From positions 62,001 through 126,000 of the forward strand of contig NZ_JAGIZA010000012.1 in assembly GCF_017813365.1 (NCBI RefSeq): 64,000 nt of DNA. The letters are read 5' to 3'. Each line of letters starts with the position of its first letter. The stretch's first letter is position 1. The notes beneath the pieces were generated by a model. The model ran no database searches, was not told the DNA's origin, and saw nothing but the letters and a program-made list of their open reading frames with translations. Source of the stretch: Roseomonas indoligenes (GTDB lineage: Bacteria > Pseudomonadota > Alphaproteobacteria > Acetobacterales > Acetobacteraceae). Below are positions 1 through 7,585 of this stretch, piece by piece. A program made the position numbers and the translations under genes.

Positions 1-854
1 TGCGGCTGAGCGAGGGAGCGCTGCGGGCCTACGAGGCCGACGAAGCGCTGCCGGACCTGCCGGTCGGCCTTCCCGACTTGGCGGGGCGCCTGATGACCAC
101 GACGCAGGAGACCCTCGCCAGTTTCGACACCGCCCTCACCGCCGCCCGCGGAGCCCGGCAGGAGGCCATTGAGGCCGTGCGGCGCCGCGAGCGCGCCCTG
201 GCCGAGGTGACGCACGAGCTGCGGACGTCCCTGAATGCCGTCCTCGGCTTCGCGGAGCTCCTGCAGATGCAGCCGCACGGCCCGCTCGGCCACAAGCTCT
301 ACGCCGAGTTCGTGAACGATATCGCGGATGGCGGCCAGCACATGCTCACCCTCATCGAGGACGTGCAGCGCTTCGCCGCCCTGCGGGACGGACCGGCCGC
401 GCTGGATCTGCATCCCGTGGACCTGGCCGCCTTCGGCCAGCGCGCCGCGCGGCTGCTGCGGGCGGAGGCCGCGGGCCGCGACATGGACCTGCAGATCCGG
501 ATCCCGCACGGCCTCCGCGTCATGGCGGATTCCCGTTCTCTCCTGCAGATCCTGCTCAACCTGCTGGGCAACGCGGTGAAATACGCCGGGCGAGGCCGCA
601 GGGTCGCCCTGGCGGCGGAACGGACGGGCAGCACCGTGACCGTGCGTGTGGTCGATACCGGGCCCGGCCTCACCCCCGAGGATCTGGCGGTCGCGCTCGA
701 GCCCTTCGGCCGGGTCCGGGGCACCGGCGAGCGCGGCACGGGCCTCGGCCTGCCGCTGGTACGGACCCTGGTGGAACTGCAGAACGGGGAGTTCGCGCTG
801 GAGAGCGCCCCGGGCCGCGGAACGACGGCCCGCTTCACCCTGCGGGCGGCCTGA
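1..854 (+). CDS. Sensor histidine kinase, C-terminal part (5' end outside window)
   Basis: The frame is open from the first bases of the window, so the true start and any sensor domain lie upstream. What remains is a histidine kinase transmitter. The H-box ELRTSLNAVLGFAELL is preceded by the phospho-acceptor His codon at 213-215. An N-box (LLNLLGNAVKYAG) follows, then a G1 box (VVDTGPGL), a G2 box (GTGLGLPLV) and a closing ESAPGRGTTARFTL, the usual HATPase order. A coiled stretch before the H-box (residues AARGARQEAIEAVRRRERAL) looks like the linker that joins a sensor to the dimerisation helix. No response regulator is visible next to it. It is convergent with the efflux operon, 40 bases away. 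Its signal is unknown. Confidence 0.9.
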   Translation, partial: RLSEGALRAYEADEALPDLPVGLPDLAGRLMTTTQETLASFDTALTAARGARQEAIEAVRRRERALAEVTHELRTSLNAVLGFAELLQMQPHGPLGHKLYAEFVNDIADGGQHMLTLIEDVQRFAALRDGPAALDLHPVDLAAFGQRAARLLRAEAAGRDMDLQIRIPHGLRVMADSRSLLQILLNLLGNAVKYAGRGRRVALAAERTGSTVTVRVVDTGPGLTPEDLAVALEPFGRVRGTGERGTGLGLPLVRTLVELQNGEFALESAPGRGTTARFTLRAA

Positions 855-894
855 TCGCCGGTTTCGCCCTCCGCGACCCGACCTCAGTCGCCCC

Positions 895-1968
895 TCACTC
901 CGCCGCGACCCGCCGCGCCTCGGCGGGCGCGGCAGCCGTATCGATGCTGACCACCACGGACATGCCGGGGGAGAGTTGGTCCGCCAGCGGCTGGCCCGGG
1001 TCGATGGCGATACGGACGGGCAGGCGCTGTGCCACCTTCGTGAAGTTGCCGGTCGCGTTGTCCGCGCGGATCACGCTGAACTCGGAGCCCGTGGCGGGGG
1101 AGAAGCGCTCCACGCGGCCGGTCAGCGTTGCGCCCTGAAGGGCATCCACCCGGAAGGTCACGGGCTGGCCGACGCGCATGCCCGGCAGCTGCGTCTCCTT
1201 GTAATTCGCGACCACCCAGCGGAGGGAAGGCACGAGGGAGGTGAGCTGCGTTCCGGCACTGACATACTGGCCGACGCGCGCGCCCACCTCGCCCAGCATG
1301 CCGTCGCGCGGGGCGGTAACCCGGGTGTTCTGCAGGTCGATCTCGGCCAGGTGCACAGCGGCCTCCGCGGCCTGGACGGAGGCCTGGAGGTTGTCGCGGC
1401 TGGCCAGGGTCTCCGCGAGCGACTGCTGTGCCACGGCCTCGTTTGCGTGGGCCTGGTCAAGCCCGGCCTCGCCCTGGCGCAGCGCGGCGTTCAGCTGGTC
1501 GCCGGAGGCGCGGGACTGAATGTTCTGCTCGATCAGCGGGCCGATGCGGCGCAGGTCCGCACGCGCCTTGGCGAGCACCGCCTCGGCATTCTCCACCTGG
1601 GCCCGCGCCACCTGGACCTGTGCCTCCTTCGTGCCGCGCTGGACATCGAGGTTGCGCAGCGCCGCTTCCGAGGAGGCGAGCTGAGCGCGGGCCTGGGCGA
1701 CCCGCGCCTGGTAGATGCGGTCGTCGATGCGGGCGAGGAGGTCGCCCTGCTTCACCGTGGCGTAGTCGTGCACGGGAATATCGACCACGTAGCCCGCCAC
1801 CTGCGGGCTGATCACGGTGACCTGGCCCCGCACATAGGCATCGTCGGTCACCTCTACCGTGGAGGTGAAGGGCGGCAGGCGCCACGTGTAGAGGACCATG
1901 AGGACGGCCGCGACCCCGACGATCAGGGCCGGGATGGTGGCTCGGGAAAGGGTTGAGTTGAAGGCCAT
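895..1968 (-). CDS. emrA: HlyD/EmrA-family periplasmic adaptor of a multidrug efflux pump
   Basis: 357 residues. An N-terminal membrane anchor (about residues 9-27, IPALIVGVAAVLMVLYTW) is followed by a lipoyl/barrel-sandwich half (VISPQVAGYVVDIPVHDYATV), a long alpha-hairpin rich in Ala and Gln (about 80-190), the second lipoyl half (VTAPRDGMLGEVGARVGQYV) and a beta-barrel. This is the layout of membrane fusion proteins that link an inner-membrane pump to the outer membrane. I start it at MAFNST because the frame upstream reads through the neighbouring gene and the anchor directly follows this Met. It lies 13 bases after the MFS transporter gene, in the same operon with a MarR regulator. No outer-membrane TolC partner is present here. 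Confidence 0.9.
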   Translation of the reverse strand: MAFNSTLSRATIPALIVGVAAVLMVLYTWRLPPFTSTVEVTDDAYVRGQVTVISPQVAGYVVDIPVHDYATVKQGDLLARIDDRIYQARVAQARAQLASSEAALRNLDVQRGTKEAQVQVARAQVENAEAVLAKARADLRRIGPLIEQNIQSRASGDQLNAALRQGEAGLDQAHANEAVAQQSLAETLASRDNLQASVQAAEAAVHLAEIDLQNTRVTAPRDGMLGEVGARVGQYVSAGTQLTSLVPSLRWVVANYKETQLPGMRVGQPVTFRVDALQGATLTGRVERFSPATGSEFSVIRADNATGNFTKVAQRLPVRIAIDPGQPLADQLSPGMSVVVSIDTAAAPAEARRVAAE

Positions 1969-1981
1969 GGTTTCCGTCTGT

Positions 1982-3637
1982 TCAGGCGGGCTGGGCCGTG
2001 CGCGCCGCGAGATCCCGCGCGCGCCGCCGGCCGAGCCAGAGGAGGAGCTGGTGGAAGAGGAGGCCGAGGAGGCAGAGCACCGAGACCACGGCGACCACGA
2101 GGAACAGGTCGTTGTAGGCGAGGATATAGGCCTCGCGGGTCGCAACCTGCCCGAGCAGGGTGTTGCCTTCCGCGCCCCGCAGCGCCGGATCATTCAGGAC
2201 GCGGGCGTAGGAGGCGCCGTACTGCTGCACGCGCTGGGCGACGAGTGGGTCCGACAGCGTCAGGTTCTCGACGATCTGGCTGGAATGGAACTTCTCACGG
2301 ATCACCATGAAGGTGCCGAGCCCTGCCGCGCCGAGCAGGCCGCCGAGGTTCTGCGAGGCAAGGAAGACCGCGAAGAAGCTCGTCAGGTGCTGGATGCCCC
2401 ATTTCAGGGTATGGGCGAAGCTCCAGCCCACCGCCGGCGGCAGGAAGATCGCACCCCCGAAGGCGACCAGCGCCTGAGAAAGCAGGACATCCTGCGGCCG
2501 GGTCAGGTTGGTGCTGTAGCTCTCCATCCAGGCGCCGACCGCGATCAGCGCCAGGGCCACGCCCTGGATGGCCGCCCGGTTTTCCGGACGGTTGATGAAA
2601 GCGACGCCCAGAAATCCGCCCGCGGTAGCGAAGAAGATCACCCAGAGCATCCCGGACATGTGCTCATTCAGTAGGCCGAGGTTCTGGAAGAAGCCGATCG
2701 CGCCCGTGGTCTGCTCCGAGAGGATGAAGCGGGAGAAGAACATGGAGCCGCCGAAGAGGATCATGTCGGCGGAGGAGAGCCAGCGCAGGTTCACCAGCGG
2801 CCTCTCCCGGTTCAGCTCGATCATGACCAACACGGTCAGGCAAGCGAGACCGGCGGCGAGGCAGAGGCCGAGCCAGGTCGCTTCCGTCCACCAGTAGTAG
2901 CGCCCAAGGCTGAGCACGACGGCGATCAGCCCCATCCCGACGATCAGCAGCGGCAGGCTGATCGCGTCCACCCGGTCGAACACCTTGGCCGAGACCGGCG
3001 GGGTGATCGGCAGCACGAGGATCCAGAACAGGCACGCAAAGGAGAGTGCCAGCTCCACCATGTTCAGCTGCGGCCACAGGCCGATCTCCAGCAGCTGGGG
3101 CGAAATGAGTCGGGCCAGGGGCACGGCAACCTGGGAGCCGGTGAGGCCGAGGGCGATGCCGGTTGTGAGCTTGTGCTGTGGCGGCAGCGCCTCCAGCACA
3201 TAGAGGAAGGCCAGGGTGTTCAGGATGGCACCCGCGAAGCCGGCCACCGCGCGCAGCAGCACCGCCGAGCGCAGGTCCACGACGGCGACATGGGCCAGGG
3301 AGACGATGACGAGGAACACGAGCGCGATTTTCGCCACCCGCCGCAGCCCGAACTGCGTGCGCAGCTTCCAGAGCAGGATGGAGGCCGTGATGCTGGTGGA
3401 GCTGTAGCCCGCCATCAGCCAGATGGCCTCGTTCGTCGTCGCGCCGAAGGTGGCCTGCACCGCCTGGAGATTGCCGGAAATGAGGTAGTTCCCCATGCCC
3501 TGCGCCAGGCCGAAGGTCAGCGAGGCCAGCATGTAGAGCGCCAGCGTCGGAAAGGAGATGGTTGTAGGCCCGGCCGGAGGAGCAGGCGGCGCCGGCTGCT
3601 GAGCCGGGGCGGCGGGAGCCGTTCCGCTGTCGCTCAT
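1982..3637 (-). CDS. emrB: DHA2-family MFS multidrug exporter (EmrB-like)
   Basis: 551 residues with about 14 hydrophobic segments, as expected for the 14-TM drug:H+ antiporter-2 family. A proline/alanine-rich cytoplasmic tail (residues 3-25) precedes the first helix (FPTLALYMLASLTFGLAQ). The segment NEAIWLMAGYSSTSITASILLW resembles the early helices of EmrB/FarB proteins. Late in the protein, a loop with REKFHSSQIVENLTL matches the periplasmic region between the last helices of EmrB, which contacts the adaptor. The ATG overlaps the stop of the upstream marR gene by 4 bases (ATGA), and the emrA-like gene follows after 13 bases, so the three genes are very probably co-transcribed. The substrate cannot be read from sequence. 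Confidence 0.92.
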   Translation of the reverse strand: MSDSGTAPAAPAQQPAPPAPPAGPTTISFPTLALYMLASLTFGLAQGMGNYLISGNLQAVQATFGATTNEAIWLMAGYSSTSITASILLWKLRTQFGLRRVAKIALVFLVIVSLAHVAVVDLRSAVLLRAVAGFAGAILNTLAFLYVLEALPPQHKLTTGIALGLTGSQVAVPLARLISPQLLEIGLWPQLNMVELALSFACLFWILVLPITPPVSAKVFDRVDAISLPLLIVGMGLIAVVLSLGRYYWWTEATWLGLCLAAGLACLTVLVMIELNRERPLVNLRWLSSADMILFGGSMFFSRFILSEQTTGAIGFFQNLGLLNEHMSGMLWVIFFATAGGFLGVAFINRPENRAAIQGVALALIAVGAWMESYSTNLTRPQDVLLSQALVAFGGAIFLPPAVGWSFAHTLKWGIQHLTSFFAVFLASQNLGGLLGAAGLGTFMVIREKFHSSQIVENLTLSDPLVAQRVQQYGASYARVLNDPALRGAEGNTLLGQVATREAYILAYNDLFLVVAVVSVLCLLGLLFHQLLLWLGRRRARDLAARTAQPA

Positions 3638-4089
3638 CCCTGCCCTCCCTCGGCCGAGGTGCCCAGCTCATCCAGGCGGGCTGCCACCATATGCAGAACC
3701 CGCAGCGCCGTTTCGAGTTCCGCGCGCGGGACGTCGCGAAGCACGCGCTCGCGCAGCGCCTCGGAGACGCTGTCCACCTCCCGCACTACGGCGCTCGCGG
3801 CCTCGGTCAGCACGATCTGGTTGGCGCGGGCATTGCCCGGCACGGGTTCCCGCCGGATCAGCCCCTGGCGCTCCAGCCCGTCGAGCAGGCGGACAAGGGT
3901 GGGGTGCTCCACCGAGAGCGCCTCGGCCAGGTCGCGCTGCATGGCGCTACCCCCGGACTGGAAGAGGATCAGCAGGGCGCGCGACCGTCCGAGGGTCTGC
4001 CCGCTCCCGCGCAGCTCAGCGTCCCAGAGGGTGCGCCAGCGCTGGGTGACGCGGCGCAGGGCCGTGACGAACTCGGCATTGAGGCTCAT
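3634..4089 (-). CDS. MarR-family transcriptional regulator of the efflux operon
   Basis: 151 residues, typical MarR length. The winged helix lies in the middle (about residues 35-100): QRDLAEALSVEHPTLVRLLD is the helix-turn-helix and GLIRREPVPGNARANQIVLT is the wing. The two ends provide the dimerisation helices. The start at MSLNAEF is chosen because the longer frame upstream reads antisense through the methyltransferase gene. The gene leads the emrB-emrA operon and overlaps emrB by 4 bases. Two copies of a 10-base repeat sit just upstream, across the likely promoter (see 4106-4129), so autorepression relieved by a ligand is likely. No Shine-Dalgarno sequence is evident before the ATG. Confidence 0.9.
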   Translation of the reverse strand: MSLNAEFVTALRRVTQRWRTLWDAELRGSGQTLGRSRALLILFQSGGSAMQRDLAEALSVEHPTLVRLLDGLERQGLIRREPVPGNARANQIVLTEAASAVVREVDSVSEALRERVLRDVPRAELETALRVLHMVAARLDELGTSAEGGQG

Positions 4090-4105
4090 GGCACGGGATC
4101 TATTG

Positions 4106-4129
4106 TAGCAAGCTAACATTAGCAAGCTA
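4106..4129 (-). promoter_or_regulatory. Putative MarR operator: twin direct repeat over the marR-emrBA promoter
   Basis: The 10-base sequence tagcaagcta occurs twice, at 4106-4115 and 4120-4129, 14 bases apart. Each copy has TAGC/GCTA arms and so is itself a near-palindrome. On the minus strand the sequence TACAAT (4102-4107) is a good -10 element, with a weak TAGCTT 16 bases upstream. It would place the transcript start only a few bases before the ATG at 4089. The repeats cover the -10 and the spacer, an ideal site for autorepression by the MarR protein. Binding is inferred. Confidence 0.6.
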
Positions 4130-4190
4130 CGTAAGCGCGGGACAGCCCTGTTCAAGCTTCCCTGGACGGGCGTCCCACGCGCAGCAGGCC

Positions 4191-5375
4191 CTATGAAAGC
4201 TGGATCGTCAGGGCCTTCAGATACACGCTTTCCGGCAGCATCGGGTGGATCGGATGGTCCGGCCCTGCCCCCGTGATGGCCAGGATCCGCGCATCGCGCC
4301 GGGCGCGATGCAGCCCCGCCAACACGGTGTCGGTGAACTCGCCCGAGGGGACGTGGTGGGAGCAGGATGCGATGAAGAGGATGCCGCCTGGCGCCACCAG
4401 CCCCGCCGCGATCCGCGCCAGGCGGGAATAGGCGCGCACGGCCTGTGGGATGTCCTTGCGGGACTTCGCGAAGGCCGGCGGGTCCGCCACCACGACGCCG
4501 AAGCGGGTGCCGGACTGCCCCATGCGTTCCAGCGTCTCCATCGCCTCGCCCCGCACCGCCTCCACCCGGTCCTCCAGTCCGTTGCGCCGGGCCGTCTCCA
4601 TCGCGGTGGCCAGGGCGTGCTCGGAACGGTCCAGCAGGGTGACCCGTGCCGCACCGGCCGCGGCGGCCTGCAGCCCGAAGCCGCCCGTGTGGCAGAAGGC
4701 GTCCAGCACCGTCTCGCCCCGGGCGAGGTTCGCGACGCGGGCGCGGTTCTCCCGCTGGTCGAAGAACCATCCCGTCTTCTGCCCGCCCAGCGGGTCGACG
4801 GCGAAGCTCACGCCGCCCTCCTCCACCGTGCCGGTCGCCTCGGTCCCGCGCAGCAGCAGGGTCGCCTCGGGCAGGCCCTCCAGGGCACGGACAGAAGCCT
4901 CGTTCCGCGCCACCACGGCGCGGGGCCGGATCAGGGCGTCCAGCGCGCGCAGGATGGCCGGCGTCGCCATCTCCATACCCGCCGTGTTCGCCTGCAGCGC
5001 GATCAGGTCGCCGTAGCGGTCCAGGATCAGGCCGGGCAGCCCGTCCGCCTCCGCATGGGCCAGGCGGTAGTGCGGCGTGGGGAAAAGGCGCGTGCGAAGG
5101 GCCAGGGCCTCACCGATCCGGGCCTGCCAGAAGGCGTCGTCGATCGGGACGGAAGGGTCGTGCGACAGCCGCCGGCCGGCGATCAGGGAATGCGGGTTGA
5201 AGTGGTGGATCCCGTGGCGGACGCCGTCATCCCCCTCCACCCGCACGGGGCTGCCCGGCGGGATGGCGCGGGCCTCCGCCGTCATCGTCACCTCGTTGGA
5301 GAAGACCCAGGGATGGCCCGCCTTGGCGCGCCGGTCGCGGCCGGGGAGGAGGCGGAGGAGCGGCAGGTCTGACAT
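4191..5375 (-). CDS. rlmI: Class I SAM-dependent 23S rRNA (cytosine-C5) methyltransferase, RlmI type
   Basis: 394 residues. An N-terminal PUA-like region (LLPGRDRRAKAGHPWVFSNEV and following, about 1-75) binds RNA. The middle EEHEYD-type domain is followed by a Rossmann methyltransferase fold: FFDQRENRARV, motif I VLDAFCHTGGFGLQAA, the acidic residue LLDRSEHAL, and motif IV VVADPPAFAKSR. Near the end ASCSHH provides the catalytic Cys of the RlmI group. RlmI methylates C1962 of 23S rRNA in E. coli, and the family match is strong though the exact base is assumed. The start at MSDLPLLRL fits the PUA domain. It stands alone, upstream of and in the same direction as marR, with about 100 bases between them. 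Confidence 0.9.
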   Translation of the reverse strand: MSDLPLLRLLPGRDRRAKAGHPWVFSNEVTMTAEARAIPPGSPVRVEGDDGVRHGIHHFNPHSLIAGRRLSHDPSVPIDDAFWQARIGEALALRTRLFPTPHYRLAHAEADGLPGLILDRYGDLIALQANTAGMEMATPAILRALDALIRPRAVVARNEASVRALEGLPEATLLLRGTEATGTVEEGGVSFAVDPLGGQKTGWFFDQRENRARVANLARGETVLDAFCHTGGFGLQAAAAGAARVTLLDRSEHALATAMETARRNGLEDRVEAVRGEAMETLERMGQSGTRFGVVVADPPAFAKSRKDIPQAVRAYSRLARIAAGLVAPGGILFIASCSHHVPSGEFTDTVLAGLHRARRDARILAITGAGPDHPIHPMLPESVYLKALTIQLS

Positions 5376-5433
5376 GGGCGGGGGAGATAGAGCGGATCGT
5401 GCCCCGGCGCACCCCGCCAGCACCGCCCGGCGG

Positions 5434-6174
5434 CTATGACCCGGCCGAGACGCGCATCGCAAGGGCAAGGATGGGATCGTCCGTCGCCAGGGCGTCCGGC
5501 CCGAGCTCCAGCATGCGCCGGATGGCGGGCGACCGGTTCACCCCCCAGGCCCCGACGCGCAGCCCGGCGCCGCGCAGCACCCCAAGGAGCTCCGCGTCGA
5601 GCACGGCCTCATGGGTCTCCACCATCGTTGCGCCCGTCCGGTGCGCGACCGTCACCACCCCGTCCGGGCCGAGGTAGCGCAGCATGACAGGCGCGAAGAG
5701 CCAGGCGACGTTCAGCAGCCCGCCCGCGGCCACGGCGGCGGTGGCGATTTCCGCCTCGAAGGTGATCAGTTCCGTCCGGCCGCGCATCCCGTGCCGGTCC
5801 AGCTCGACCAGCGTCCGCTCCAGCAGGGCGAGGTCCGGGCGGCCAGCGGCGTCCGCCTTCACCTCTACCTGTAGTCCGACTCGGCTATCCGCGACGAGGG
5901 AGAGAAGGTCCGAGAGGCGGGGCGGGGGCTCGCCATCGGCGGAGACGAGCTTCATCTCCGCCAGTTCCGCCGCGGTCCACCTGGCGACCGGACCCGTGCC
6001 GTTGCTCGTCCGCTCCAGCGTCGCGTCGTGCATGACGATCGGCACGCCGTCGGACGAGAGATGGACGTCGCACTCCACGGCATCCACCCCGGCCGCAATG
6101 GACTGGCGGAAGGCCTGGAGGCTGTTTTCCGGCCAAAGGATCGCGCCGCCGCGATGGGCAATGATCTCGGTCAT
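5434..6174 (-). CDS. ugpQ: Glycerophosphodiester phosphodiesterase
   Basis: 246 residues, the size of cytoplasmic UgpQ-type enzymes, with no signal peptide. The family signature is clear: AHRGG at residues 6-10, PENSL at 15-19, ECDVHLSSDG at 34-43 and the general base in VMHDATLERTSNG (His49). These hold the metal-binding Glu and Asp and the two catalytic His. It hydrolyses glycerophosphodiesters to glycerol-3-phosphate and an alcohol. A ugpBAEC-type importer lies 32 kb away in this window, so the two could form one pathway although they are not in one operon. The start at MTEIIAHRG leaves the catalytic loop in its usual place. The neighbour rlmI follows after about 58 bases. Confidence 0.92.
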   Translation of the reverse strand: MTEIIAHRGGAILWPENSLQAFRQSIAAGVDAVECDVHLSSDGVPIVMHDATLERTSNGTGPVARWTAAELAEMKLVSADGEPPPRLSDLLSLVADSRVGLQVEVKADAAGRPDLALLERTLVELDRHGMRGRTELITFEAEIATAAVAAGGLLNVAWLFAPVMLRYLGPDGVVTVAHRTGATMVETHEAVLDAELLGVLRGAGLRVGAWGVNRSPAIRRMLELGPDALATDDPILALAMRVSAGS

Positions 6175-6314
6175 TCCGCTCTCCCGTCGCAACGCTTGAT
6201 TCGCGCGCGCGGCGCTGGGATGCTGCCACGCGGCGGATGCAGGGGTTTTAAGCCTCGCTCCTTTCTTCGGGAAGGGAGGACGGATCGGCCGGGCGTATCC
6301 GGGCGGCGGGCCCG

Positions 6315-6353
6315 GGTCGCAAACCCTGGTCGCAAACCCTAGTCGCAAACCCT
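6315..6353. repeat. Three tandem copies of a 13-base repeat
   Basis: The unit ggtcgcaaaccct is present at 6315-6327 and 6328-6340, and with one change (agtcgcaaaccct) at 6341-6353. It sits in the intergenic region between the divergent gdpD-like gene and the small gene at 6369, 16 bases upstream of the latter's ATG. It could be a regulator site array or a simple slippage repeat. Confidence 0.9.
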
Positions 6354-6368
6354 GGCGGACATGAACCG

Positions 6369-6656
6369 ATGACGCTGTGCCTGGTGCTGCACGAGCTGCC
6401 CGAAGGGGGTCCCGAGACCCTCGAGGCCGCGGTGTGGGAGCTGAGCGAGAGCCACATGATGCTGGGCGGCGGCATGCTGGTAGAGACCAGCGTCTCCGCG
6501 CGCTACCTGCTCGCCCACCTGGACCGGGCGCTGCGCCGGGCCACGCAGCAAGGCAGCCTTGTCGTCACGGAGGTGACGGACGAACTCTACGCCGCGGGAC
6601 TCGGGCCGGATGCGGCGGATTGGGTGCGCGGGGTGCTGGAACAGGCCGCCGGCTAG
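6369..6656 (+). CDS. Small conserved-looking hypothetical protein
   Basis: 95 residues, acidic, no membrane segment and no signal peptide. It begins MTLCLVLHELPEGGPETLEAAV, carries a Met/Gly patch (ESHMMLGGGMLVETSVSARY) and ends in a helical stretch with LGPDAADWVRGVLEQAAG. I do not recognise the family. Coding character is supported by G/C-rich third positions and a stop that just overlaps the end of the convergent nucleoside hydrolase gene (4 bases). Another ATG at 6360 gives only three codons and is not used. A tandem repeat lies immediately upstream. Confidence 0.6.
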   Translation: MTLCLVLHELPEGGPETLEAAVWELSESHMMLGGGMLVETSVSARYLLAHLDRALRRATQQGSLVVTEVTDELYAAGLGPDAADWVRGVLEQAAG

Positions 6657-7585
6657 GGCAACCGCGCCAGCCGTTCGCCCAGCAGTGCGAAGAAGCCATC
6701 CGCGTTAAGCGCCTCGGCCAGAGTGGCGTTCGGCGCGGCGGTGCTCCGCCCCCAGCGGTCGATATGGGTGCGGCCCCGCGCCGGACCCGGCCCGAGATCC
6801 ACCGAGACCGCCGCGGGCACGGCGCGGAACAGTTCCGGCGCCAGTAGCCAAGCCACGGCGCAGGGATCGTGCAGCGGATGCCCCTCCCCGCCCAGCCGGC
6901 GGGAGGGCGGGACGGCGGCCATGATGTCGCAGGCCGCCTTCAGGCAGGCGCCTCCACCCAGGGCACGCAGGGCGACGATCCGCGCCGGGGTCACCAGGGC
7001 CTGCGCCGTCAGTTCCAGCGTCACCAGAGTCACGGGGATGCCGGCGGCGAGGAGGACGGCCAGCGCCTCCGGGTCGCTGGCGGCGTTGAACTCGGCGGAG
7101 GGGGTCCAGTTCCCCTCCCCCCAGGCGCCGGTCATCAGCACGGCCTCCGCGACCCGGTCGGCAAGGGCGGGTTCCGTGGCCAGTGCCAGGGCCAGGTTGG
7201 TGACGGGCGCGATGCCGACGAGGTTGACGGAGCGCGGCCGCGCCTCCCGCAACGTTGCGCGGATCGCGTCCGCGGCAATGGCCCGCACGGGCGGCGGGCC
7301 GGGCGGCAGGCCGACCCCGGCCAGTCCGTCCGCCCCGTGAACCGCGCCATCGCCCCGGAAGCCGCCAAGCAGCGGCCGGTCCGCGCCCGGCACCACGGGA
7401 ACCACGGCCCCGGCAAGGCCGGTGATGGCGCAGGCATTCTGCACCGTCCGGTCCAGGCCGGCATTGCCCCCGGCGACCGTGACCATGCGGAGGTCGATCT
7501 CCGGCGAGGCCAGGGCGAGCCAGAGGGCGATGGCGTCGTCCGTTCCGGGATCGCAGTCCAGGATCACCGCGCGGCGCGTGCTCAT
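6653..7585 (-). CDS. Inosine-uridine-type nucleoside hydrolase
   Basis: 310 residues, the family's usual length. The N-terminal calcium-binding aspartate cluster DCDPGTDDAIAL (residues 10-21) is the hallmark of IunH/RihA-type nucleoside hydrolases. The motif SAEFNAASDPEA and the C-terminal GEGHPLHDPCAVAWLL, with the active-site His and last Ca-binding Asp, complete the site. It splits the N-glycosidic bond of ribonucleosides to give a free base and ribose. Which base it prefers is not decided by sequence, but adenine deaminase 3 kb away would use adenine. Its ATG overlaps the stop of the upstream M20 amidohydrolase by 4 bases, so the two are translationally coupled. Confidence 0.93.
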   Translation of the reverse strand: MSTRRAVILDCDPGTDDAIALWLALASPEIDLRMVTVAGGNAGLDRTVQNACAITGLAGAVVPVVPGADRPLLGGFRGDGAVHGADGLAGVGLPPGPPPVRAIAADAIRATLREARPRSVNLVGIAPVTNLALALATEPALADRVAEAVLMTGAWGEGNWTPSAEFNAASDPEALAVLLAAGIPVTLVTLELTAQALVTPARIVALRALGGGACLKAACDIMAAVPPSRRLGGEGHPLHDPCAVAWLLAPELFRAVPAAVSVDLGPGPARGRTHIDRWGRSTAAPNATLAEALNADGFFALLGERLARLP

